A DNA stretch of 33,691 nt, taken from assembly GCA_029261455.1 (NCBI GenBank), contig JAJDBH010000022.1, forward strand, positions 1 to 33,691, written 5' to 3'. Shown one piece after another: positions 17,354 through 25,767 of the stretch; the first letter of the stretch is position 1, and every line of letters starts with the position of its first letter. This stretch comes from Nitrospinaceae bacterium (GTDB taxonomy: Bacteria; Nitrospinota; Nitrospinia; Nitrospinales; VA-1). The translations under genes and the position numbers were made by a program. The notes beneath the pieces are model-generated. The model searched no databases. It saw only the letters and a program-made list of their open reading frames with translations, and was not told the DNA's origin.

Positions 17354-18715
17354 CTATGGCAGCGAGTCGCGATTTTTTTTCTTCCTCTGAAGTTCCTCGC
17401 ACACAAAATCTGTGTCGGAGGACCAGGTTACTTTCAGGTTTGACGGCAGAAGAGTTTTCCGGTCGATGATGGCCGATTGAACTTGCTCGCTCGATAAATT
17501 GTGTGTGAGACGCAGGTTGGCCCCCCGGAAATCGGTGCCACTGAGATCATCGTTTCGGACGTTAACCCCACTTAAATTAGCATTAACCAGAACAGCCTCT
17601 CTCAACTTTGCGCCCCGTAGGTTAGTCCCCCCCAAGTGAGTTCCGGTCAGGTTAGCTTCACTGAGATCGGTACGGATGAGGTTGGCCTTGAGCAGGTCGG
17701 CGCCTCGCAAGTCGGCCCCGCGCAGAAACGTCAAACTCAGGTTCGCAGCACTAAGATTGGCATGGCTCAAATTTGCATTATTGAGATTTGCCTCAACCAG
17801 ATTGGCTTTGCTGAGATTGCTTTTCACCAATTGACATTCACGGAGATCAGACTTAACCAGCCTGGTCTCAGTGAGATTGGCATCCGTCAAGTCAGCGCGG
17901 CGCAAACGAATTCCGCTCAAATCCGTTCCGCTTAAATCTGCCCCGATCAGTACCGTATGATAAAATTCGACACCTTCGAAATTCGCACCAGTGATTTTTG
18001 CTCGACTCAAATTCGCACCACTCATAAAAGCGTAACTAAGGTTACTTTCGATGAGGATGGAATCGGAAAGATCCGCCTGACTGAAATTAGCTTCACTCAG
18101 GTTCGCGCCAGTTAAATCTGTGTAGGTTAAATTGGCACCGCGCAACATAGCCTGGGCTAGGTTGCCGCCGCTTATGCGAGCCCCCTTCAGGTTAGCCTCA
18201 TGTAAGTCGGACCGGTTGAGAATGACATCACCCAAGTCGAGTTCACTCAGGTTGGCATGCTCTAAATTGGCACCACTTAAATCCGCTCCCGAAAATTCAG
18301 ACCCCACAAAATTTCCCCAACTCATGTTGGCATGTTGAAGAAAGGCCCGGCTGAAAATCGTTTCCTTATAAACCGCTTCACTCAGTTTGGCGCTGTGGAG
18401 GTTGGCATCGCTTAAGTCTGCGCGGCTCAAATTAGCGAGACTCAGGTTGGCCTCTTCCAGGTTCACGCCCTTCAAACAGGCACCGATGAGACGAGCTTTG
18501 CGAAAAATGGTGCGACTTAAATTGGCCTCACTGAAGTCAGCATCGTCCAGGATGGCCTCCGTTAAGTCCGCCCCTATCAGAGTCGCGCCAGAAAGGTTGG
18601 TCCTAGTCAATATGGCCCCGCTCAAATCTTTTCCAGAAAGATTTATCCCAGAAAGATCCTTCCCGGCCAGATTGGCCCCTTTAAGGTTCGATTTCGCTAA
18701 CTCGGCTCTATCCAT
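17354..18715 (-). CDS. large pentapeptide-repeat protein
   Basis: The 453-residue protein is almost entirely A(N/D)LxX pentapeptides from residue 3 to about 405, roughly 80 repeats. This predicts a beta helix of about 20 coils, far longer than Qnr/MfpA DNA mimics. A cap (IDRKTLLPSNLKVTW and CEELQRKKK) at about 425-450 matches the small pentapeptide protein at 14530-15042. There is no signal peptide. GAGG lies just before ATG 18715. The gene's start and leader are copied at 23155-23293. The antisense frames in this region are artefacts of the repetitive coding sequence. Confidence 0.9.
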   Translation of the reverse strand: MDRAELAKSNLKGANLAGKDLSGINLSGKDLSGAILTRTNLSGATLIGADLTEAILDDADFSEANLSRTIFRKARLIGACLKGVNLEEANLSLANLSRADLSDANLHSAKLSEAVYKETIFSRAFLQHANMSWGNFVGSEFSGADLSGANLEHANLSELDLGDVILNRSDLHEANLKGARISGGNLAQAMLRGANLTYTDLTGANLSEANFSQADLSDSILIESNLSYAFMSGANLSRAKITGANFEGVEFYHTVLIGADLSGTDLSGIRLRRADLTDANLTETRLVKSDLRECQLVKSNLSKANLVEANLNNANLSHANLSAANLSLTFLRGADLRGADLLKANLIRTDLSEANLTGTHLGGTNLRGAKLREAVLVNANLSGVNVRNDDLSGTDFRGANLRLTHNLSSEQVQSAIIDRKTLLPSNLKVTWSSDTDFVCEELQRKKKNRDSLP

Positions 18716-18800
18716 CGCGGCCTCTCAATATCATGGAGTCCAATGATACCGCAAAGGATAGAAATTATTGAATAGGAAAGGTTAACGCTGGGTAAGGGCG
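18662..18800. repeat. left copy of imperfect direct repeat (pentapeptide gene 5' end and leader)
   Basis: This stretch covers the first codons of the pentapeptide gene and about 85 bases of its leader. It aligns by eye with 23155-23293 in the same orientation over its full length, at roughly four identical bases in five. The most conserved blocks are GGCTCTATCCAT (start codon region) and ATACCGCAAAGG (leader). The pair brackets the four intact and one broken signalling genes. Confidence 0.75.
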
Positions 18801-19142
18801 TGACATTCAATATGTAGTCAGGTAGAGATTTTGTTATAGCTACTTCCAAAACCTTCATATCTAAAGAGGAGGATCCTTTGATGTTAATAATTCCGGGCTT
18901 AAGTACCATTTTTGAACTTTAAAATTTCACTTAAATAAACAGATTTTCGCAAATCAATTTGGTTTTAAAAATATCCCCAAAACTTAATTTTTATTACAAC
19001 AACACTTCGAAATGTAAAAATTGAAAGAATGTTATAGAGAGATATGGGGGCCGCATATTTGTAAGTAATTAAAAAAAAAGGTTTTTTTAGGTCAATGGAA
19101 TGGACTCAGAAAATGGCATGGGACTTGCTTGAATAATAGTAG
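18801..19142. other. intergenic, AT-rich, no convincing gene
   Basis: About 340 bases between the divergent pentapeptide gene and the broken receiver-GGDEF gene. A minus-strand frame (18909 to 18697) overlaps the pentapeptide start and has no ribosome binding site. The last part has long A/T runs and probably held the promoter of the signalling genes. Confidence 0.4.
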
Positions 19143-19628
19143 GTGGACCGAAAAACCATTCAACGCCATATTAAAGCTTCCAACCTTGAAGTGGATTTTC
19201 ATGAAGCCAGTTATGTTAAAGATGTCGCAAAAAGAATTATATCTTTTAATTATGATTGCATCCTTTTGGATAATAATTTGCCTGATGGAACTGGGCTCGA
19301 ATTGTTAGAGGATTTATCCCCTGAACATAAGAACAAAGTTCCAATAATATTGTTTACAGGTGGAGGGGAGGAATTTGTTGTTGTGCTTCCTGGAGCGAAT
19401 GAAGAGGGTGCTGCTGTTTTTTCTGAAAAGATTCGTCAAGCCATAGAAGGTTTGGAGATTTAGCATAAAGGTAGCGACGTCCATAAAAATATAACTATCA
19501 GTTTAGGGACGTATACATCGAATCCTGGCGAAAGTTCTTCACCCGAACTCATGATAAAAAATGCTGATAAAGCTCTTTACAAGGCCAAAAATGAGGGCCG
19601 CAATTGCATGGTTATTGGGGGAATATAA
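19143..19628 (+). pseudogene. broken receiver-GGDEF gene (diguanylate cyclase remnant)
   Basis: A single reading frame joins two damaged domains. It opens inside a receiver domain (DRKTIQRHIKASN, then CILLDNNLPDGTG with the phospho-Asp), lacking the first strand and acidic pair; the codon before GTG 19143 is a TAG stop. After IILFTG the frame jumps directly into GGEEFVVVLPG, the active-site motif of a GGDEF domain, so the end of the receiver and the first half of GGDEF are deleted. A TAG at 19461-19463 interrupts it, but the same frame continues with ITISLGTYTS and ADKALYKAKNEGRN, the normal GGDEF C-terminus, to TAA at 19628. No c-di-GMP synthase activity is expected. Confidence 0.85.
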
Positions 19629-19630
19629 AG

Positions 19631-20695
19631 ATGACTAAATATAGCTCGGAAAGCGAGCAAAAATTTCGCAGAATTTTAGAGACAGCGATTGATCCGGTCA
19701 TATCGATTGATGAAAAAGGCATCATTCAGCTTTGCAACCCTGCCGCAGAAAAAGAGTTTGGTTATATATCTTCCGAAATTGCAGGTCAAAATATAAAAAT
19801 GTTAATGCCTTCTCCCTATAAAGAAGAGCACGACACCTATCTTGATAACTACATGAAAACTGGGAAAGCCCAGATAATTGGTTTGGTGCGAGAGTTAGAG
19901 GGATTGCGAAAAGATGGATCTGTTTTTCCCATGGAGCTGTCAGTCAGTGAAATGTGGGTGGGTGACCAGCGAAGTTTTACCGGGATAGTCCGAAATATAA
20001 CTGAGACCAAGAAAATAATGACAGAACTCGAACAATTTGCCTATGTGGTTTCTCACGATTTAAAAGCCCCCCTTCGCGCCATCAATAATATTTCAGAATG
20101 GATCGCCGAAGATCTGGGTGATGATTTAGACGAAGAGACCGCAAAAAACATATCAGACCTCAGGAATAGAGTTGGGCGGATGGAAAACCTGATTCAAGGG
20201 ATCCTTGAATACACCAGAGCTGGTAGGGGTGAGCACAACCTGGCACCCTGCAACCTTAACGAAGTTCTAGATGAAGTGGTGAGCTCCCTTAGCATCCCTG
20301 AAAACTTTACAGTGGATATTGCACCAAAAATGCCTCAACTGCTAGCGGACCACACCAAGCTTTATCAAGTTTTTACAAATCTAGTGAGCAATGCTATCAA
20401 ACACCATAATAATTTGCAGGGCACGGTAAAAATTTCGGCTCGTGATTCGGAAGAAGATACCCGGTTTGTAGAAATTTTTGTTGCCGATGATGGACCGGGC
20501 ATTCTTCCTGAATACAGTGAGAAAGTATTTAAAATATTTCAAACGCTTCAAGCCCGGGACGACAAAGAAAATACCGGCGTGGGGTTATCTATTGTTAAAA
20601 AAATTGTAGAAAGTCAAGATGGGAAGATTGGCATACTTCAAACTGATAGCATAGGTGCCACTTTTCATATTCTATGGCCTAAAGGACCCGTATAA
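19631..20695 (+). CDS. PAS sensor histidine kinase (FixL-like architecture)
   Basis: The 354-residue protein has a PAS domain (about 10-125) then HisKA (H142 in VVSHDLKAPLR) and an HATPase domain with NLVSNAIKHH, DDGPGIL and GVGLSIVKK. The PAS resembles FixL oxygen sensors (IIGLVRELEGLRKDGSVFPMEL), but the haem-ligand His position reads Gln81 (KAQIIG), so haem binding is unlikely. There is no membrane segment, so it is cytoplasmic. I start at ATG 19631, three bases after the stop of the broken gene with GGGGGA upstream, rather than the ATG at 19604 inside it. The next gene encodes a likely cognate receiver. Confidence 0.87.
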   Translation: MTKYSSESEQKFRRILETAIDPVISIDEKGIIQLCNPAAEKEFGYISSEIAGQNIKMLMPSPYKEEHDTYLDNYMKTGKAQIIGLVRELEGLRKDGSVFPMELSVSEMWVGDQRSFTGIVRNITETKKIMTELEQFAYVVSHDLKAPLRAINNISEWIAEDLGDDLDEETAKNISDLRNRVGRMENLIQGILEYTRAGRGEHNLAPCNLNEVLDEVVSSLSIPENFTVDIAPKMPQLLADHTKLYQVFTNLVSNAIKHHNNLQGTVKISARDSEEDTRFVEIFVADDGPGILPEYSEKVFKIFQTLQARDDKENTGVGLSIVKKIVESQDGKIGILQTDSIGATFHILWPKGPV

Positions 20696-20743
20696 ATTTT
20701 TTGAAATATTTTAAAGTCAATTTTTAGTTAAAGGAATTTAAGC

Positions 20744-21184
20744 ATGATTATTGATAGGAAAATGAATTTTCTTCTGGTAGAGGACGATACAATAGATGTG
20801 AAAAATGTTCAACGAGCATTTAAAAAGAACGATATTAGTAACCCTCTCCATGTAGCTGGAAATGGAGAGGAAGCTTTGCTCATGTTGAGAGGAAATGGAG
20901 TTGGCCCTTCAATAGTTCCACCGCCCCAGGTGATTTTACTGGATTTGAACATGCCAAAAATGAATGGGATCGAATTTCTTCAGGAACTTCGAAAAGATCC
21001 TGAATTGAAATCTATTTCGGTTTTTGTGCTGACAACCTCTGATGAAGAGAGGGATAAGGTAGCGGCATATAACCTGAATGTTTCTGGTTATATATTGAAA
21101 CCCATAGACACCACTCAGTTTAAGGATGCCATGAAAACTCTGGAGGCCTATTGGTCTTTATGTGAATATCCTAGTCAGGAATAA
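20744..21184 (+). CDS. single-domain response regulator, Rcp1-like
   Basis: The 146-residue receiver has E13-D15, phospho-acceptor D67 (LLDLNMPKMNG), T97 and K119 (YILKPI), plus an extended loop before D67 (GNGVGPSIVPPPQ) and a C-terminal extension ending LEAYWSL. Both are typical of Rcp1-type receivers that partner with phytochrome-like and PAS kinases. It has AAGGA at 8-base spacing and follows the kinase by 48 bases, so it is the probable phosphate acceptor of that kinase. Confidence 0.88.
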   Translation: MIIDRKMNFLLVEDDTIDVKNVQRAFKKNDISNPLHVAGNGEEALLMLRGNGVGPSIVPPPQVILLDLNMPKMNGIEFLQELRKDPELKSISVFVLTTSDEERDKVAAYNLNVSGYILKPIDTTQFKDAMKTLEAYWSLCEYPSQE

Positions 21185-21188
21185 GGTT

Positions 21189-22025
21189 GTGAAAAAAGAA
21201 AAAGTGTTTCTACACATAGAAGATGATGCAACAGACCGGAAAGCCATTCGCCGATACTTAGCAACTGAAATGCCAGAAGCGAAAATACTGGAAGCCCATG
21301 ATTGCGCTAGAGGTCTTTTGGAAATCGAAAACAACCATTTCGATTGTGTTTTTCTCGATTATCAACTTCCGGATAGTGATGGAATTCAATTCTTGAAAAA
21401 ATTGATGTTGGCGGAATATCGTTGCCCTCCCATTTTATTTTTGACCGGACAGGGGGATGAATTATTGGCGGTGCAGGCATTGAAAAATGGAGCTGCGGAT
21501 TATATTCCTAAAAATAATTTATCTGCGAGTTCATTGGGTCGGTGCATTAAAAATGCCATTCGGGTCCATAAACTGGAAGCTCGAGCTAGGGAAGCTGAAT
21601 CAAGGCTCGTTGCCAGCGAAGAAAAGTACCGTAACATTGTAGAAAAGATATCCGATCTGGTTTTTCAGTTAGACCCGGAAAGAAATATCACATTTGCAAA
21701 TTCAGCCTTTGAAATGCTGGGATACAGTTCTGAAGAATTGGTGGGAAAACCCCTAGTAAGTATTATAGCTTCGGAGGATATAGACTCTATTTTGCCTCAA
21801 TTAGCCACTCAAGGTGTAGGGCCTATGGCAACCAACAATCTTGAAATTAGCTTTAAGACCAATAAGGAATCCAGTCTTTGTGAGGAAATGCCCTGCATAA
21901 CTATTCTTGTCGATGCTTTTGGTATGTGGGATGTTTCGGATGAGATGGTATTTAAAAAGGGCTCGGATAAAAATTTTCTAGGGACTTTATGTATTGGAAG
22001 AAGTGTAGCCAGTAAAAGGCTCTAA
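21189..22025 (+). CDS. receiver-PAS protein without output domain
   Basis: The 278-residue protein has a receiver (E11-D13, D57 in FLDYQLPDSDG, then FLTGQGDE and the K of YIPKNN), a short coiled coil, and a PAS domain (about 150-278). I choose GTG at 21189 (AGGA about 8 bases upstream) over ATG 21162, which would overlap the preceding gene. The PAS tail (DAFGMWD, KGSDKNFLG, CI) matches the protein at 4386-5234. With no enzymatic domain it is likely an adaptor that links receivers and kinases in this cluster. Confidence 0.86.
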   Translation: MKKEKVFLHIEDDATDRKAIRRYLATEMPEAKILEAHDCARGLLEIENNHFDCVFLDYQLPDSDGIQFLKKLMLAEYRCPPILFLTGQGDELLAVQALKNGAADYIPKNNLSASSLGRCIKNAIRVHKLEARAREAESRLVASEEKYRNIVEKISDLVFQLDPERNITFANSAFEMLGYSSEELVGKPLVSIIASEDIDSILPQLATQGVGPMATNNLEISFKTNKESSLCEEMPCITILVDAFGMWDVSDEMVFKKGSDKNFLGTLCIGRSVASKRL

Positions 22026-22058
22026 AAACAATTTAATTTTTCACCATAGGGTAAGGGA

Positions 22059-23177
22059 ATGGATAAGACCTTTAAGTTGCTCTTGATTGATGATGATAAA
22101 TTGGATCGGTCTGCTTTTCGGCGTTATTTAAATACGACCCGTATTTCTTATGATATCCAGGAGTGTGCTTATGGAAAAACAGGCATTGATGAATTTGAGA
22201 AAGGTCAATTTGATTGGGTATTTGTTGATTACAACCTTCCGGATATCAATGGAATCGAAGTAGTAGAAAAGATTCTCGACACTGACCCTGATGCTTCTAT
22301 TGTTATAATGACCGGAGAGGGTGACGAACTTCTAGCGGCGAAAGCAATTAAATGTGGTGCTTCAGACTATTTGCCTAAGAATGCTCTATCATCAATTGTT
22401 TTAACGCAGTGCATCCAAAATTTGGAATTGCGTAAGGCCAAGGTGGAAGCCGAACAGAATAATAGAGCTAAAACAGAGTTTCTTGCCAGAATGAGCCATG
22501 AACTGCGGACGCCTATGAACGCGATTCTCGGGTTTTCTCAGTTGATGCATGAGAATACCAAAGACCCTCTTTCAGAGTCACATCAATTTAGGGTTTCACA
22601 GATTCTTAAAGCCGGTAGGCATTTGCTGAACTTGATCAACGATATGCTGGATCTATCCCATATTGAATCAGAAAAATTGAGCTTATCCATTGAACCTATT
22701 TGCATAGCCAATTTATTGGAGGACTTAATTTCTTTAGCCCGCCCTTTATCGGAACAATCAAATATAGTATTGATTGACAACACATATTCCCCTGAGGAGA
22801 TTTTTGTTCTAGGAGATAAAACTCGATTGAAACAAGTATTGCTCAATCTGATTTCCAATGGAATAAAATATAATCGCAGCGAGGGTTCTGTAACTCTTAC
22901 AATAGAAATTCAGGATGCAGACTATCTTCGAATTAATGTTAAAGATACTGGTGTTGGCATTCCCAATGAAAAAATTGATTATGTGTTCGAACCTTTTGAC
23001 AGGCTGGGAGCAGAAAATAGTGAAATCGAGGGAACAGGGATAGGCCTGACCATATCAAAAAAACTGATTGAGGCGATGAATGGTTCAATAGGATTGGAAA
23101 CATCTGTCGGCGAAGGCAGTGAGTTTTACATTATTCTTCCCATTAGCGTTCCTACCCAGCTAGATCAGCCCCTTTAA
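22059..23177 (+). CDS. receiver-histidine kinase hybrid
   Basis: The 372-residue protein starts with a receiver (D11-D13, D57 in FVDYNLPDING) followed by HisKA (H147 in ARMSHELRTPMN) and HATPase (NLISNGIKYN, DTGVGIP, GTGIGLTISKKLI). The receiver-first order suits a phosphorelay in which an upstream kinase controls this one. It has no membrane segment. Its receiver resembles those at 19143 and 21189 (DRxxxRRYL and CVFLDY patterns), pointing to local duplication. The last codons and stop are antisense to a decayed pentapeptide gene copy, so its original C-terminus may have been different. Confidence 0.87.
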   Translation: MDKTFKLLLIDDDKLDRSAFRRYLNTTRISYDIQECAYGKTGIDEFEKGQFDWVFVDYNLPDINGIEVVEKILDTDPDASIVIMTGEGDELLAAKAIKCGASDYLPKNALSSIVLTQCIQNLELRKAKVEAEQNNRAKTEFLARMSHELRTPMNAILGFSQLMHENTKDPLSESHQFRVSQILKAGRHLLNLINDMLDLSHIESEKLSLSIEPICIANLLEDLISLARPLSEQSNIVLIDNTYSPEEIFVLGDKTRLKQVLLNLISNGIKYNRSEGSVTLTIEIQDADYLRINVKDTGVGIPNEKIDYVFEPFDRLGAENSEIEGTGIGLTISKKLIEAMNGSIGLETSVGEGSEFYIILPISVPTQLDQPL

Positions 23178-23293
23178 GGTTTGATTTCCCTATTTAGGCT
23201 CTATCCATCTTGGCCTCCCATTATTATGGGACCCCAAGATACCGCAAAGGGTAGAAACATTGAACCGGAAAGGAATAAACTGGGTGGGGCGGC
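23155..23293 (-). pseudogene. decayed 5' fragment of a second pentapeptide gene (right copy of direct repeat)
   Basis: On the minus strand, GGGAGG precedes ATG at 23208. The frame then reads MDRA, a TAA at codon 5, and KSNLKGADLAG, closely matching MDRAELAKSNLKGANLAG of the gene at 18715. The leader (about 85 bases) is also conserved. Nothing of the gene remains downstream: the sequence passes into the 3' end of the hybrid kinase gene, whose last codons use these bases in antisense. It is a truncated paralogue. Confidence 0.8.
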
Positions 23294-23308
23294 CTTGATG
23301 GCGAGTCG

Positions 23309-23353
23309 TGGAGCCAGCGGGCGGAATTGAACCGCCGACCTACTGATTACGAA
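23309..23353 (-). repeat. left attachment site: tRNA-Thr(CGU) 3' half
   Basis: Read on the minus strand it gives the anticodon loop TTCGTAA, the T arm GGCGG-TTCAATT-CCGCC, the acceptor strand and CCA. The 5' half of a tRNA does not follow, so this is an attachment-site fragment, not a functional tRNA gene. It is identical over all 45 bases to 33393-33437. Confidence 0.9.
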
Positions 23354-23482
23354 GATGACTTTTGACGCTTTTAAGAAGTTTTAAATTCTTTGAAGAACGC
23401 CGCAAAGTGCCTACAAATCAACCTTTCCCTTGCATTGCTCTTGGAAGTTGTTTTAGACTGCCGTTACTAATTTGACGCCTAC

Positions 23483-23500
23483 TGTCTACCATGCGTCTAC
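23483..23500 (+). promoter_or_regulatory. candidate integrase arm-type site, left
   Basis: TGTCTACCATGCGTCTAC is a pair of GTCTAC boxes 11 bases apart, lying between the left attachment site and the integrase gene. It matches TGTCTACTATCTGTCTAC at 33329-33346, near the other end, at 15 of 18 positions. Paired sites at both ends suit the N-terminal arm-binding domain of the integrase; this is inference. Confidence 0.5.
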
Positions 23501-23537
23501 TTTTTAATGTAATCAGTCGGTCGGTCGTACAAAACTC

Positions 23538-24830
23538 ATGGCTTCCATAAATCGAAAAACAAAGATCACAAAAACCCAGGTAGATCGCTTTCCTTGTCCT
23601 TCTAAAAACCCGACTTTTCTAAGGGATACTTCTCTACAGGGTTTTGCTGTCAAAGCTTATCCATCCGGTTCCAAAATTTTCGTTATTGAAAAACGGATCA
23701 AAGGAAAAGTCCGGCGAATCACTCTTGGACCTTATGGCGTTCTCACCGTTGAGCAAGCTCGAAGAGAAGCCCAAAAGATGTTAGGACGGATTGCACAAGG
23801 CATTGACCCCATAGCCGAAAAGGAAAAGAAAGCGGTTTTATCAACCACTCTTTGGCAAGCCTTTGAAGAGTTCAAAAAGGCAAGAAAACATCTTAATGCT
23901 CGTACACTCTATGATTACGAATTGGTCATCAAATCTAAGCTGACTGATTGGAAGGATAAGCCGTTAGCTAATATCACTCGAAAAATGGTTTCTGTGCGAC
24001 ACCAAGAACTTGGGGCAAAGGGAAGTAAGAATTATGCCGACCTTTCAATGAGAACCCTTCGTTCTATTGTTAATTTTGCCCAAGCCCGTTACACCGATGA
24101 CGATGGATATCCATTAATTAAAGATAATCCTGTTACGGTCTTAACCTTAACCCGTGCATGGCATCCAAAAAAGAGACGGCAAACCGTTATCAAAAGACAT
24201 CAATTGCCAGCATGGTTTGAAGCGGTCTATGAGTTAAAGAAACCGGAAAACCAAGAATCGTTTCATATTGTCGCTGATTTTCTATTGGTTCTTCTATTTA
24301 CTGGATTGAGAAGACAGGAAGCTGCGCAATTGCTTTGGAAGAATATTGATCTAAAGGATCGGACTTTGTTAATTCCAGACCCCAAGAATCATGAGCCATT
24401 AACTTTGCCTCTCTCTGATTTCTTAATCAATCTATTAACCGAAAGAAAAGAATTGGCTGTTAATGGATATGTATTTCCGGGAAAGGATGGAAAAGGGTAT
24501 TTAATTGAACCGAAACGCCAAATCAATAAGGTTATTGATCAATCGAATGTTCAATTTACCATTCATGATTTAAGAAGAACCTTCATTACAATCGCCGATA
24601 GTTTGGATATTTCTGCCTATGCTATTAAAAGGCTGGTCAATCATAAAATGAAGGACGATGTAACGGCAGGTTACATCATTTCAGACATAGATAGGCTTCG
24701 AGGCCCTATGCAAAGAATCGCCGACTCATTGCTAGAATTTTCAAACAAGGACGAACCCAAAAAGGTGATTCTGTTGGAAGGAGGCCATAAGAAGACCGTA
24801 AGGCGCAAGAGAGCTTTGGAAGTTGTTTGA
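23538..24830 (+). CDS. int: tyrosine-type integrase with DUF4102 arm-binding domain
   Basis: The 430-residue recombinase catalyses integration and excision at the tRNA-Thr site. Domains: N-terminal DUF4102 arm-binding (about 10-95, FLRDTSLQGFAVKAYPSG), SAM-like core-binding (about 105-200), catalytic (about 220-400). Catalytic residues are visible: R258 (TGLRRQE), H343 and R346 (HDLRR), H369 (VNHK) and nucleophile Y379 (AGYI). It reads inward from the left attachment site, as in P4-type islands. The C-terminus is extended and basic. It appears intact. Confidence 0.94.
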   Translation: MASINRKTKITKTQVDRFPCPSKNPTFLRDTSLQGFAVKAYPSGSKIFVIEKRIKGKVRRITLGPYGVLTVEQARREAQKMLGRIAQGIDPIAEKEKKAVLSTTLWQAFEEFKKARKHLNARTLYDYELVIKSKLTDWKDKPLANITRKMVSVRHQELGAKGSKNYADLSMRTLRSIVNFAQARYTDDDGYPLIKDNPVTVLTLTRAWHPKKRRQTVIKRHQLPAWFEAVYELKKPENQESFHIVADFLLVLLFTGLRRQEAAQLLWKNIDLKDRTLLIPDPKNHEPLTLPLSDFLINLLTERKELAVNGYVFPGKDGKGYLIEPKRQINKVIDQSNVQFTIHDLRRTFITIADSLDISAYAIKRLVNHKMKDDVTAGYIISDIDRLRGPMQRIADSLLEFSNKDEPKKVILLEGGHKKTVRRKRALEVV

Positions 24831-24945
24831 AATAGTTTGACATTGTTGGCCCCGCCTAATAAGTTTCCTAATAATTGATCAATTAACGATTAATTCGTTT
24901 TAATTCGAATTGCCATTAATAATTATCTATTTGATTAAATAATTC
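24831..24945. promoter_or_regulatory. AT-rich region with overlapping palindromes
   Basis: This contains AATTGATCAATT (perfect 12-base palindrome), a near-palindromic AACGATTAATTCGTT and a TTAATTCGAATT segment packed within about 50 bases in front of the 24946 gene. Such clustering suits an operator, an excisionase binding region or an origin. Its role is not determined. Confidence 0.4.
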
Positions 24946-25749
24946 ATGCGTTATTGTTTTCCTGCATTCAATATTAATGGCTCATTAAAGGGAGATGTCC
25001 CCAAACGACTTTTTAAAGAACAGTTTAAATACATTTCAAAGGCGGCAAAAGACTTATTAAAGAATCGATCAATTGAAACAATTGAATTTGGGGCTTTAGA
25101 TATAAATAGGATTAGAGAAATAAAAACCAATGAAATAGTATTTGAATTGTTTAAAAGGGGAGAAAAAGATTTCACATTAGACGCTGACTTTGAAAACTAT
25201 AAAGAAGTAAATAATCAAACTCCTTCCACCATGCTTGCCAAAGAATTAAAATATATAAACATAGATCATCCAAAAAGATTTCCAAGCGCAAGACATTATG
25301 AGTACTTAGCGATACTAAGCTTAATGTTAATTGGTGTTGCCATTGATTTAGAAGATCAATTAAAAACTGATAGCAGCATAGAGGAAAGAAATGAACTTTT
25401 TGATTCGATTAAAGCACTAGCCTTTAATTCATTGGGGGCATTAAGTCTGGCAGATAAATTTCTAAATAATCCTCCAAAGGAAGACCCGGACAATAAAAGC
25501 AATAGCCCCATATCAATAAGAAATAAAAAGGCCGTTGATAAAAGACATATGGGCAGAAGACAATTAGATAAGAAATTTCGTAAAATCTATTATTCGAACC
25601 CACCTGCAAAAAAAATAGATGCAATCAGATCATTTATAAAAAGCCTTTCAAAAGAGGAGTTAGAGGAGTTGCATCCCTATAGCAGCAAAGCAAGAGAGCG
25701 GTTTTTTTATAGCGTTCTAAAAAACTCACCTAAAGGTATTCTCTTTTAA
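24946..25749 (+). CDS. unknown element-encoded protein
   Basis: The 267-residue soluble protein is Lys-rich and mostly helical by composition. There is one moderately hydrophobic helix (about 122-140, YEYLAILSLMLIGVAIDL), a basic segment around RRQLDKKFRK, and a C-terminal helical part. I recognise no domain. The position between integrase and excisionase is common for element-specific regulators. No ribosome binding site is obvious. Confidence 0.6.
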   Translation: MRYCFPAFNINGSLKGDVPKRLFKEQFKYISKAAKDLLKNRSIETIEFGALDINRIREIKTNEIVFELFKRGEKDFTLDADFENYKEVNNQTPSTMLAKELKYINIDHPKRFPSARHYEYLAILSLMLIGVAIDLEDQLKTDSSIEERNELFDSIKALAFNSLGALSLADKFLNNPPKEDPDNKSNSPISIRNKKAVDKRHMGRRQLDKKFRKIYYSNPPAKKIDAIRSFIKSLSKEELEELHPYSSKARERFFYSVLKNSPKGILF

Positions 25750-25767
25750 AACGGGTTCTTCCATTTT

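Noticed and set aside
18180-18700. Short direct repeats suggestive of a CRISPR array
   Set aside because: The periodicity is 15 bases and in frame, produced by pentapeptide codons; there are no constant-length spacers.
17636-18746. Several plus-strand frames opposite the large pentapeptide gene
   Set aside because: They are repetitive antisense shadows of the A(N/D)LxX codons.
18697-18909. Minus-strand 70-residue frame overlapping the pentapeptide start
   Set aside because: No ribosome binding site, and its 3' part is the pentapeptide leader, which is conserved as leader in the decayed copy.
23309-23353. A functional tRNA-Thr gene
   Set aside because: Only the anticodon loop, T arm and acceptor 3' strand are present; no D arm or 5' acceptor strand follows.
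24951-25175. Minus-strand frame opposite the unknown element gene
   Set aside because: Antisense shadow with no ribosome binding site; the plus frame is longer and in operon context.
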